This document shows positions 12,786 through 23,551 of a stretch of 64,000 nucleotides of DNA, in pieces. How positions within the stretch are numbered: position 1 is the first letter of the stretch; every line of letters starts with the position of its first letter. The position numbers were made by a program, and so were the translations under genes. The stretch comes from Dryas octopetala. Its lineage: Eukaryota > Streptophyta > Magnoliopsida > Rosales > Rosaceae. The stretch is from NCBI GenBank assembly GCA_963921425.1, contig OY992832.1, forward strand, positions 1,860,001 to 1,924,000, written 5' to 3'. Under the pieces are notes generated by a model. It did not search any database. It had not been told where the DNA came from and saw only the letters and a program-made list of their open reading frames with translations.

Positions 12786-13602
12786 TGAATCCAAATAGCT
12801 AGTGAGGAAGATTATAGGGTCTAAAACTCAAGAATCCGAGCCTGGCTGGGCTGTAGTATGGGTATAGGGCAAAGCTTGATGCCAATGGTTCAGACCGAGC
12901 TTAGCTTTGAAGTGTGGACTTGGTGGACATAGGTTAGAGTTTAGTGTTGGACCTCACCATCAAAGCTTGTACCCAAGTCCTAATTAGGACCTCTACAAAA
13001 CTTAGGACCATATCATTTATATTGCAAATGCAGTTAAATTAATCAAAGCTTAAAATGATGCAATTTTAAATAAAAGCATAATAACACTTAAAAACGAAGA
13101 CATATATAACTGGCTTTCGAATATGCCATTGTGGAAGAGGCTTGCTCACTCTTACATCTCTTTTCTTTTTTCATTTCCTTTAGATATATCGTGGTATTAT
13201 GTAATAAAGCAGCCCACATGCTAGCTCAGTATTTTTTATCAATTGCAGATAAAAAAACGATCGAAGACATAACAAGAATTAACTCATTCCAATAAACCAA
13301 ACATTACCTACCTAAGAAAATTTTTAAGTCCCAATGTGATATGATTTTTAAGTCCCAATGTGATATGATTGGTGCAGGGTGTTTTCAATATGATTCATGT
13401 GGTTCCCTAGAGTTTGAGACACTGTGATTTTTATTTCATCCTTTTTGGCACCATCTTCTTTGTGGGGCTAAATCTCTATTTTGGGTTTTCTTTAAAAATA
13501 ATAGGTGGGATATTCAGCAAAAACAAATGATCCATAAGGATACGACTCCAAAGCCTTGACAGAATCGATCATAACAAATTATAAATTTAAAAAATGTGAG
13601 TC
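12786..13602. other. Intergenic region with a short tandem duplication
   Basis: No gene seen. At about 13322-13369 a 24-25-bp unit (ttaagtcccaatgtgatatg) occurs twice in tandem. Confidence 0.5.
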
Positions 13603-13610
13603 ACGTTGCA

Positions 13611-13893
13611 CAGTGGCGGATCTACAGTGGGGTCAATGGGGTCACTTGACCCCATGAACTCAGAAAGGTTGGGCTTGATAAAAAATCTTGACCCCATGAA
13701 ATCTTGGTTGCAGCCATGGCTGGCAGGGGCAAGATTGCAGAGCAGGGGCAAGAACCAGAACAGGGGAAAGAATCAGAGCCTATCGCCGTCGCCCGTCGCC
13801 CCTTGCTCCCTCGCCGTCGCCCCTGCTCCCTCGCTTCCGCCCCTGCTGGGTTTATCTTGCCCCCATAACAGTGGATGTCTAGATCCGCCGCTG
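13611..13893. mobile_element. hAT-type MITE with perfect 8-bp target duplication
   Basis: The left end is cagtggcggatcta. The right end, reverse-complemented, is cagcggcggatcta, matching at 13 of 14 positions. The 8 bp acgttgca lies immediately outside both ends (13603-13610 and 13894-13901) as an exact direct repeat. The element is 283 bp, with a GC-rich interior unlike the AT-rich surroundings and no transposase. An 8-bp target duplication and this TIR are hallmarks of hAT elements. The intact duplication suggests fairly recent insertion. Confidence 0.92.
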
Positions 13894-14599
13894 ACGTTGC
13901 ATAAGTTGAAAATTATCTCTAATTTTTTCTTAACGGAAATGTAAAAAGATTAATGATTGCAATCATCCATGCACATGACTCATGAGCATAAATAGTAAAT
14001 CGTAACAATTCGTCTTTTTTTTTAATAACCACGTTTTTTTGTATGTTTTCAATTTGTACAGAAAAATTACTTACTCGTAGTTTTTAATCTTCAAAATGAC
14101 AAAAACCTTATAAAGTCGAACCTAACTTTTGGAAAACTTTGCTAGTCTGTCCTACATTAGTTTGACTTATAAGGCTATGGTAGGGCCAAAACTTTTGTCA
14201 TTTTGGGTAAGTGATAAAGAAGCTCTCAAACACTTTGCATTTGGTAACATAAAAAAAAAAACTTCGCATCACAATTATTAGGTGACCCACAATTAAAGCT
14301 GCTAATTTAATTAGTGTTTGATAAATGTAAATTAAGCTGCTTTTTATGAAAATTGGAGGTGAGTCACCGTGACTATGCAAAGCAGGGGAACCTGCTTTTA
14401 AAAGCAGCTATGAGTTACAGACTTATAATTTTTGGTCAGATAATATTATATAGTTATGTTTTCATATCTAATATTTTAAATTGAAAAGGATGTCGAGGTA
14501 TGGCTTACATATATACATGGTGCATATGAAGGGGTTGAGATGGAATCAATTAATACTGAAATGTACCTTCGAATTAACGAGGCAAAATGGACCTTCGTA

Positions 14600-14955
14600 A
14601 TATTTTTTTAAAAAAATAATAGGCATACATCTTTATTGACTTTTGGAAAAATGAATGTTAATATTAATTTGTTAAAAGAAAAAAAACAAGTGAAAAACAC
14701 TTTTTTTTACCAAACAAATGAGTAAACAACATTTCAACTATAACATGTCCATTTTGGTCATTATAAACATCCACATTACTTTGACATGAAAATTTATCAA
14801 ATACTATTGTTTGCTTCACAGCTAATTGTACTTCACAGCACTTTTGAAAACATAATTTACCAAACACTAAATTGCTTTGTTTCACAGCTAATTATACTTC
14901 AGAGCAGCTTTCCTTCACTGCTAATTATTTTCACAACATTACCAAACACACGTCT
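14600..14955. mobile_element. Degraded copy of the Tourist-like MITE family
   Basis: Shares ordered blocks with 2000-2350: aaaaaataataggcatac, accaaacaaatgagt, catgtccattttggt, cttttgaaaacataatttac and the terminal attaccaaac. The left boundary is unclear and may extend back to about 14190. Confidence 0.6.
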
Positions 14956-15379
14956 CAACTCTTTCAGCTTAGGAAACACCTTTACCCCTCCTCATGTATA
15001 GAGAAAAACTTACAAAATATTAGGTTTAAAGTTGCATCTTCACTTGAGATTAGTGGGAATACATAAATAAGTTAGATGGTTGCTATTTATACACCATTTT
15101 TCCTCTTACTACACACCCATTTTACTTAATTTAGTTTTTGAACAATTTAGTTTTTAACCCGAATGTCGCTCTACCGCTAGCATAGGTCTACGAATGGCAA
15201 CTAAAACAGATGGGGTCAAGTTTTTCACGAGTAAAGCATTACATTTAATATTTATGAATACCTGAATGTACAAGTAAAAGTCATGTAAAATTAGCATGCA
15301 CACGTAAAACAGTTTTTACCGGTAACAATATATGTGGGTGTGTGAAAAAAACACTATGTTAAGGTAAGAGTGATGGAGT
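14956..15379. other. Intergenic region
   Basis: AT-rich sequence, no gene or boundary-defined element seen. Confidence 0.5.
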
Positions 15380-15664
15380 ACCCTGCCTCAATATGCTGTT
15401 AGACTCCATGGTTGGGTACTTGGGTTGTGGACCTTTACAGCAGACTGCATGCACAAGGTTAATTTGGGTACTAGCAGCCCTTCAAGTGCTACTGCTAGCT
15501 TGTCCTGTGGCTTTTTGGCGGGTACCTGGGCTTGTGGTTGCCCAACAGCTGATGGGCTTGAGTGTGTGGCTAGGCTTTGTTGCCTTTTTTGAGGCCTTCA
15601 GTTGTTTGTTCTCGTTTAATAAAGTTTGATTTACCCAAAACCTCAAAATAATAATAATAATAAG
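15380..15664 (+). mobile_element. Possible 5'-truncated non-LTR retrotransposon tail
   Basis: A G/T-rich segment carries a 78-codon open frame (15393-15629), then an aataaa-like signal and a short (AAT)n tail at about 15647-15661. This layout resembles the 3' end of a LINE. No reverse transcriptase remains, so the call is weak. Confidence 0.3.
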
Positions 15665-15824
15665 TTTCAGTAAATTATTTTAAAGGCAATCTTATAGTCC
15701 TTAACCATAAATAAACCCACCTAAAATATTGTAATGACAAATAAGCCCAAGCTAGTTATAACTTTCTCCGTGTTTTTTGTTTTTTTAATTGGGCAAATTG
15801 TCACTGTCGAACAGTGGTAATTAG

Positions 15825-16212
15825 TAACAATCATTTTTATGTTATAACACGCGTGGATGTGATTCCAGAAGTTTAAATTTTGTGTTTTATGTTGGTTTAT
15901 TTAGTTGACAATTACAATTAGTAACAATCATTTTTACGTTATAATACAGGTAGATGTGACTCCAAAAGCTTGAATTTTGTGTTTTATGTTGATTTCTTTA
16001 GTTGATAGTGGCAATTAATAACAATCATTTTTACGTTATAACACAGGTGTATGTGACTCCAAAAGCTTGAATTTTGTGTTTTATGTTGATTTCTTTAGTT
16101 GACAATGACAATTAATAACAATCATTTTTATATTATAACACGGGTGGATATGACTTCATAAACTTAAATTTGTGTTTTATGTTAGTTTCATTAGTTTTTG
16201 ACATGTTTATGT
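15825..16212. repeat. 97-bp minisatellite, four units
   Basis: The block taacaatcattttta recurs at 15825, 15922, 16019 and 16116, exactly 97 bp apart each time. Each unit then carries a gttataacac-like block, a tgactccaaaagctt-like block and ttgtgttttatgtt. The outer units are more diverged than the inner two. No coding frame is kept across units. Confidence 0.92.
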
Positions 16213-18677
16213 AAGAAAAGATATAAGGTATATCTATAAGTATTATTTTTATATGTGCAGTTCAAATAGCTACTGTTGCATAGTGGCAATTGTCGAGCAC
16301 TCGGTGAATAGTGTCGTGCTCGGTGGGTTTCGTGTTACGCACATTTCATCAAAGTGGATCGGGCTAGAAATGTAGCGTGTGAACTGGATTATCATCCTTA
16401 TTTTTCAACTGAGCTTAAAAAAAAAAAAAAAAACCCATTAAAGTTTTCCTTACTCTGGAGGAAGACATTTTGAACTGCAATTGTTAGAGTAGCCCAATTA
16501 AAATTGCCCCATCTACACTCAAATTCAATTCCCTTTCCCTTGAATCAAAAAAATAATAATAATATTTTGAACTGTTACGACTAAAAATGCTTCCCGCCAC
16601 GTGTAAGGCCGAGATTCGCTTAGATCATGACATAAGCAATTCTGGACGCGGGTGTACAAAAATAAAGGGCATGACACCAAGTAATATTGTACTTGGAACA
16701 ACTATGATATAGATCTCGAAGCGGTGTAAGATCAAACAAACCTAAATGAGAAATAAAAATAAAGAGAACTAATGAAAAATTGACTTCTAATTTAACGATC
16801 GTGTTGGGTTCTTTTCATTGCCTAGACATTCCAGGACTTAAAATGCTAATTGTACTTGATGAGTGCTTGGTAATGCTTTGATATTTGTTCAAAAAACATC
16901 CATGATGTGTGCAATAAAGTGCAAGATCGATCAACTCCAAATGAACAAGGAATTAGGAAAGAAGATATGAAGAAAGCTAGAGAAATTCTGGATCCAACTT
17001 GATCAATATCAAACAATCATGACTTCTTTCACCGATCTAATCAAGAATAAGCGAATCAATCCATGAATAAACCAAACATAGAAACAGAGAGATGCAATCA
17101 ATGTAAATAATTCAATTTCAATTTTCACTTTAATTGATGTTCAAATCTGAGGAGAGATATGTATTCAATGAAGAAAATTAATGCCAAATTGAGAAATAAA
17201 AGCTAATAAAAGCAAATTCGAACCAATTAAATGCGTAAAACTGGATCATAAATCACAATTCTTAATGATTGAAAATTAAATGAAGAACAATTTCAAAAAA
17301 AATCCAATGAGTAGACAAAGTGAAGTAATGGGTCAGACCATTGTCATGAATATGCAAATTGCAGAAAGTTTTTATGTGTGTTGGTGGAGAGACTCCTTTT
17401 GGCTGTAGCTTTCTTATTTATACTTGAATAGGTTTTGAAAACCCTAAGCAAAATGTCCTTGGATCACCCCACATGTAGGATACTGAGCAAGCTTCGGCCT
17501 TTGTACTTATCCTTATATGATAGCTGTCATCCAGCATTTGTCAGCTTTCCAAGACACATGTCTTCATATGATTAGCTCTTTTATTAACCTTCTCGGCTTA
17601 GTGTAGCCGAGAAGAAGTTTTGTTTGTCAGGGGTATTCAAGCTTATTAAAGACTTGGGCCTTGGACTCTGGCCTATTAACTCTTTTGTGTTCAAGTGACC
17701 TCTTAAAATTCATGGTACAAACATGAACTACAAGTTTACAGCCTTAATTAAAGAGCTTGATGTTTCTTTATTTCCAACCACACGGTCATATATCCACACC
17801 ACCGGAATAGAATATAGTATAATACAATATATAAACAGGCTAAGCAAGACCAATGTTTCACCACCTAGCTCCCTCCAGCACACAATTTTATAATTACTAG
17901 TACTTAATATTGTCCGGCCACAGCTTTTTTTTATTCTTGGCCGGGTTATCATATCCATTCCACCTTCATTTACATGGCATCTTTCAAACATTTTTTCTTT
18001 GGAAAATTTTTCTCCAATAATAGGAATTACATAGGATGAACTTTTTTAGATTGTTAAAAATAAAAGAGAGGTTTAACCGTTTAAGCATCAAACTGAAGAC
18101 CTCCCCTCTTATCTTAATAACTGAATAAGAAATATACCATCGCCGGCCCTACAAAGGTATACTTAGGATTTAATGTCAATAATATTAGTCCTAGCTTGTT
18201 TCTAGCTACTACATTCATCAGCCATGTTGTTTGTGCAAATATCTCTTACATAGCTGGAGTTGGACATATGTAATATAAAATGTTTATATTGTTAAGCTAT
18301 GTAATTGGACTCGATGATTTAGATTCACAGTTTAATATCATAAACATCTTGTTCAGACTTTTTAGAGATAAAACTTTTCGTATTTGTAGTAATTTGCTAG
18401 TTAACCGTGTGGCATGATTTCTTCATACTTAATATATATAGGTCAAATCGAGAGCGAATCCATCCCAAATTCTGTGGCATATATTCTTTAATGAATCATA
18501 ATCCTTAATACATTGTCTCACCGTGTGAGAAAAGAATGATGTTGAATTTCTAGGTACAATAACCGGCCCTTTAACTTGTCCTTTTATTACCGTCTTTGAT
18601 TTCAATAGGACCTATTAATTATTAAACCCTCCTTTCTTTCAACGTACAATTCACTTAAACATATCTCCCTTCTTTCT

Positions 18678-18680
<3 letters not shown>
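16213..18680. other. Intergenic region upstream of the FYVE-like gene
   Basis: About 2.5 kb of AT-rich sequence with no supported gene. It contains a 16-bp poly(A) near 16418 and a perfect 10-bp-stem hairpin (cttctcggct / agccgagaag) at 17589-17614. Confidence 0.5.

Positions 18681-18725
<45 letters not shown>
18681..18725. repeat. (CT)n microsatellite in the leader of the FYVE-like gene
   Basis: An uninterrupted CT run of about 45 bp ends about 75 bp before the ATG at 18801, probably in the 5' UTR or core promoter. Confidence 0.9.
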
Positions 18726-18730
<5 letters not shown>

Positions 18731-18800
18731 CTAAGTAGTACGTCTATCAGCTATAGCAAGCTAGCAAAGTTGGGTAGGGATCGATCAGTACTCAGTAGTA

Positions 18801-20975
18801 ATGGGGGACAAGGCAACATTGACAAAGGCAAGAATGGAGCTTGAAGAGATGTATCAGGGCATACCAGACGAGTCAGTGAACCTCACTTTCCAAGACTTTG
18901 CAGAACTCAAAGTCAACAACCCAAACCCATCATCAGGAAAGACCAAAAAGCCCAGCCACATGATGATGGAACCCATTTCCGAACTCAAATCCACCACAAA
19001 ACCATCCCCACTAACCAAACTCCCCAGTCTTGACTTCACCAGAGCCTTGCAAGCATCCAACCACCACAACCTCCACCACCACATCAACGACGTCATCGAC
19101 GATGTCGTTGATCCATACAGCAGAGGTGGCCATCATGATCATCACCAGGGCCATGCAACACGTGGTCATCGATACGGTGGTGGTGATGATCATCATGGTC
19201 ATGAAGGGCATGTTCATAATAATAATAATAACCCTCCTTCATGTCACTCCTCCGGGTTGAGGCATGGAGTGGATCAGAGTGGCATGACTAGTAATTATGA
19301 TCATAGTCATGATGTGAGTGGTATAAGCATGGCTTCCATGTACCAAGACAGAGGTGAACGAAGACGGCCTGGGATTCCACACTCCAATATCTGCACCATT
19401 TGTAGCAATTACATCTATATTTTCCGCCACCGTTGCTTGGTACGTACTGCACTGGACTAGTGGACTATACTATAATGTACGCATATTTTATGTTATTTCA
19501 TTTCAGAGGCTTTGAATACCATTTAAGTCTGCTCACTACAAGAAATGTTTTTGGAGTGAGCAAAGCATACCCTCATTCGTGCCATAAAATGTGGTGACAA
19601 TTAGGCAATATAGACTGAAATAACTTGATTTTAACAAAAATAAGTGTTAATTAGACAATAGGGACTAAAGTTCTCAATTGCCAACTCATTTTGTGCTCAC
19701 ATCTCTTGTAGTGACTGTTATTATATATTTAGATACGTGCATGCAGCCTAGTACAATTAATATATATAGTTTAGTCAATATATATGGTGTACCACACGCG
19801 AGTACGTACGTACTATTATTAATTATGTTTTTCCGATCCTCTAATTCTTAATTATCAGGGTGCCTGAGTTTGATCAATATACAAGAGATGTTTATTATGT
19901 GGACTTAAATTTGTGTGCAGGTTTGTGGAAGGGTGTATTGCAGGCAATGTGTGATGGTAGGAATGGGTGAAATGACAGAAGGTAGGAAATGCGTTGAGTG
20001 CTTAGGGAGGCGATTCAGCCAAAGGTATCATTGATTAATCAATTCAAACAGATTCATTCATTTCCCTTCAATTGAATTAATTAACTATATAATTGTTGGC
20101 ATATATATATGCATAGTAATACACTAATACTAGCTAAGCCATGAAAGACCATAAAAATATATAATATTAGATTTAGCTTTCGAATTTGATCCATTAGCTC
20201 AAAACAATACCTGAACTAGAGTTAAAATTAAAGGGTTGTTGGAGCTAGCATAGTAGCTAATATAGTTTAAATCAAGAAGTATTGATTTTGTGTTTAAATT
20301 CTAGACGACCTCGTTTTGGGGTTGAAGTATTTATAGTTTAAATGATTTAATTTTAAACTTAAACATAAGTCAGTACAAATTATTCGGATTAATACATAGT
20401 AGTGGCTTTTGGTGAAACAATTAATTACAGGCCAGCTACTCAGTCAAGAAAATGAAAGAAATATAAAGAATTAAAGATAATTAAAGGCCTGCAATTTAGG
20501 GTCCAATAGTAACATAAATGCATATGGTTTGCCGTCCTTGGTTCTTTATACTTGGCACTTAACAAACTGACAGTGGCCCTAAAACAACAAGAACCTCCAC
20601 AATTTGGACACGGTAATTATTATTATTATTTATGTATTTCATAAAATAACAAACTGACAGCATGTAAATGTGGGTATTTATGTAATTGCGTACAGGTACA
20701 TACAAAGAGCAGGAAAGGTTGGATGTTTTTCCAGGTACCCTGATGTCGTGAAGCAAGCAGAGCTGAAGTGGGCCGAAAAAGGGCCCAGAAGGAGTGGCAA
20801 GGGGGCCCAAGGTTGCGGCTCAATGGTGTCGACCATATCAAGAAGCCCAGTGACCCCAATGACTCCGATGACCCCAAACAGGGCCCATCATGCTGGCAGT
20901 GGCCCAAATTCTTTTGTCATGAGTTCATCCTTTTCCCCTTATTCGCCCACTAACCGCCACCACCTGCCTTTCTAG
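18801..20975 (+). CDS. Plant FYVE-like zinc-binding protein with His-rich region
   Basis: Exons 18801-19439, 19921-20024 and 20696-20975 encode 340 aa. Four CxxC pairs are spaced as in a FYVE-type finger: C198/C201, C212/C215, C220/C223 and C237/C240, with FRHRCLVCG in place of the canonical RHHCRxCG. About residues 90-145 are very rich in His with interspersed Gly and Asp, followed by an Asn run. The C-terminus is Ser/Thr/Pro-rich with repeated VTPMTP-like steps. FYVE fingers commonly bind phosphatidylinositol 3-phosphate on endosomes, but the WxxD motif and a complete basic patch are not obvious, so lipid binding is uncertain. I do not recognise a characterised orthologue. Intron 1 holds a mini-CACTA element and the upstream region a long CT run. 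Confidence 0.8.
19534..19713. mobile_element. Mini-CACTA (En/Spm-type) element in an intron
   Basis: The left end is cactacaagaaatgt and the right end, reverse-complemented, is cactacaagagatgt. CACTACAAGAAA is the standard plant CACTA terminus. At 180 bp it can carry no transposase. It lies within intron 1 of the FYVE-like gene. The flanking 3-mers (gct and act) are not an exact target duplication. Confidence 0.85.
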
Positions 20976-21040
20976 ACAAGACACCCATATTATCATTCTC
21001 CCTCTCGGTTTTTTAATATATGTAAACTATTCAAAACCCC
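20976..21040. other. 3' flank of the FYVE-like gene
   Basis: Short AT-rich segment between the stop codon and the start of the repeat-rich element that follows. Probably 3' UTR. Confidence 0.4.
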
Positions 21041-21242
21041 GTAATTAGAGTTTAGTTATTTCAAAACCTCCACCCTTATTAAAAATAATTCAAAATCCCC
21101 TATTAGTCATTTAAACTCTCCCAAAACCTCCTGGTCAACTAACATCCATTTATGTTTGACCCACATTTTTTTAAATATTCCTATTATAACCCTGTTATTC
21201 AAATCAGTTTTTTTTTTTTAATTTCTCTCATCCTCATCCTCA

Positions 21243-21290
<48 letters not shown>

Positions 21291-21484
21291 CCCGCACCTT
21301 CTCTGTTCTCTCTCCTCCGCGCGCGGCTGTCGTCGGCGCGTGTGGTGTCGTCCGGCAACGGTTGCCAGCAAGACCACCACCATCAGCTTCGTCTTTCTCT
21401 CCTCTTTCTCCCTCTGTCATCACTCGCCCCGAATCAAGCCCAAACAGCCCAGATCGCCGCCACTACGATCGGTGGTGCTCGCCG

Positions 21485-21800
21485 GCGATCTGCCTTTTTC
21501 GACGGAGTTGGAATGCCGGACCACCCAAGTCTTCTTCCTCTCGACGTCCTGAGCACAATGGTATGCTCGGATTCTCCATCCGATCAGCCACGGCGGAAGA
21601 TCGATGCCACAAAGGCCGCGGCTTCTCCACCAGCGATCTGCCTTTTTCGGCGGAGTTGGAATGCCAAACCACCCAAGCCTTCTTCCTCTCGACGCCCTGA
21701 GCACGATGGTGTGCTCGGATTTTCCATCTGATCAGCCACGGCGGCAGATCGAAGCCACAAAGGCCGCAGCTTCTCCGCCGGCGATCTGGCTTTTCCGGCA
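21485..21800. repeat. 148-bp GC-rich tandem duplication
   Basis: The block gcgatctgcctttttcg starts at 21485 and 21633, and a third partial unit begins at 21781, each 148 bp apart. The units are about 90% alike by eye. Because 148 is not a multiple of three, the open frames through this section change phase at each unit, which argues against a real protein. Confidence 0.9.
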
Positions 21801-21968
21801 GCCATTTCCGTCGAGTCAGGTACTAATATTCTTCTCCTCATTGTACTCTTCAATGCTATGTGCTTGGATTGGACCAATTGCTGATGAATCAAAAAACCCC
21901 AAATCGAACCTCATTGTGTGTTGTTGTAACTGTGTATAGGGAACTTTAAGCCTACATTTATTGGTTAC

Positions 21969-22040
21969 ACAGTTTCAGTTCGTGAAACAGTTTCAGCTCG
22001 TGAAACAGTTTCAGCTCATGAAACAGTTTCAGCTCGTGAA
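21969..22040. repeat. 18-bp tandem repeat, four units
   Basis: Units of acagtttcagctcgtgaa, differing at one base in two copies, are directly joined with no spacers. This is a simple tandem repeat inside the candidate element. Confidence 0.9.
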
Positions 22041-22422
22041 ACATGAGTTTTAAATGAATTTTGAATGAAATTATAGTTCTGAAATATGATTAATCAAATT
22101 TGCAGGTAGAAACAGATCGAGGCAGTGGCGACTGTCGTGTACTCGTCGCGCGTGAGATGATCGGACGACGTTGTATTGTTGGCTACTCCTCTCATCTCAA
22201 TGGCTTATTGTATTGTTATTGTTTTTTTTTTATAAGGTTGCTGTGTTCTTTTTAGTGAAACGGAATTCAGTAAAGGTGTAACTGTTTTAGTGAAGTGTAA
22301 TTGTTTTAGTAAATGTGTAATTGTTTTTTAATTAAGGTGTAATTGCATTTTAGTCGAGGTGTAATTGTTTCATCACTTAATTCAGTTTCAGTAAGTGAAT
22401 TCATAACTGAATTCTTCAATTT

Positions 22423-22540
22423 AGTGTAACTGAATTTCTGAAATTCAGTTTCAGTGTAATTGAATTCTTAAAATTCAGTTTCAGTGTAACTGAATTTTTG
22501 AAATTCAGTTTTAGTGTAATGAAATTCAATTTCAGTGTTT
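22423..22540. repeat. 30-bp tandem repeat, three units and a part
   Basis: Units start with agtgtaa(c/t)tgaatt and end in attcagtttc, 30 bp apart, the last one decayed. Confidence 0.85.
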
Positions 22541-22795
22541 GATTTTAGTTTTAGTGAAATATTGAGTTTTAGCAAAAACTTCAATTCAAAAAAAAAAAAA
22601 AACAGTTTCACCAAAATACAGTTACAGTGACATCAGCATGTGTCAGCATGCGTCAGCGCGCGTCAGCATGCGTCAGCGCGCGTCAGAAGGGTAATTTAGG
22701 ATTATAAGTTTTAGGAGGTTTAGAAAGAGTTTCTAGATGGGTGGGGGTTTAGACAAATTTTTTTGGTGAGTAGGGTGTTTAAAATTAGGCACTGT

Positions 22796-23551
22796 TTTAA
22801 TATTTCTATTGCCACTCAATTATTTCCAATGTTTTATTTTGGATTTTGCTTCTTTTTTCTTTTTTTTTTGTTGAGAATCTTGGCTTTTGCTTAATTAATT
22901 CATTATATTATCTGAATTTTGTTTAACATCTTATATAGAGAAACATGATATTTCTCATGGATGATGATATTGTTGAAATTAAGCCCTAGAACATTTGTAG
23001 ACCCACCTAATGATGCCTGATTCTAACCCAATACAGAAGTTGGGTTTTTAAATCTCTAAAGCCAGCTTAAGGAAATCAAAGCTTAATATAAGGCCATGAG
23101 GTATTCTATATAACAAACCTCTTTTCCCATGGCATATAAGCAATGCAAAATTAGAAAATGTATAGAAATGGAGGATAAAGAAAAAACTAGGTTGGTTGAC
23201 ATTTAGCCATTTAATTATTGTCAGGATGCTATCAATATTTATTGAAAATATTGTGTGCATTTATTTAGTTGACCAATTAAATGACTAAATGGTTTCTAAT
23301 TTAATTTGAAATTATGATATTTTAAAATGGACATAAAAAAGAATGGATCATGTTTCTTCTATTGGAAAGATACCCTTAGAACCCCTTGGTGTGTGTATTG
23401 TCATACAGCATTTTAGTTGGCTAAGAAGCTTGATTATAATGCAATAATCAGTTTCAATATCTTTGATTTTCATTTGAAGACAAGCAATTCAAGTACAAAA
23501 TGAACAATATCAACAACCAACTCATGTAGCATAGCAAGCCTTTTCTACTAA
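22796..23551. other. Intergenic region
   Basis: No gene seen between the candidate transposon and the stop codon of the minus-strand P450 at 23552. Confidence 0.5.

Larger units (their letters stand above)
21041..22795. mobile_element. Candidate non-autonomous Mutator-like element
   Basis: The left flank (21041-21190) and the reverse complement of the right flank (about 22680-22795) share degenerate blocks in the same order: a caaaacctccaccctta-like block, a taaactct-aaacctcc block and an attataaccc-like block. This suggests long, diverged terminal inverted repeats. Inside are a (CT)n run at 21245-21287, a GC-rich section with a 148-bp duplication, an 18-bp repeat at 21969-22040, a 30-bp repeat at 22423-22540, and gtcagcatgc/gtcagcgcgc repeats at 22627-22686. 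No transposase is seen. The GC-rich core could be captured host sequence. Ends and target duplication are not fixed. Confidence 0.45.

Noticed and set aside
15393-15629. 78-codon hydrophobic open frame as a membrane protein gene
   Set aside because: No family likeness, no splice partners, and it sits on a segment with a retroelement-like AAT tail.
21152-21939. Several long overlapping open frames (up to about 180 codons) on both strands
   Set aside because: They arise from GC-rich sequence with a 148-bp duplication and a CT run. Frames shift at each unit, and translations are Ser/Arg/Pro-rich with no family likeness.
21969-22040. Regular short repeats, considered as a CRISPR-like array
   Set aside because: Units are joined with no spacers and the genome is a plant; it is a simple tandem repeat.
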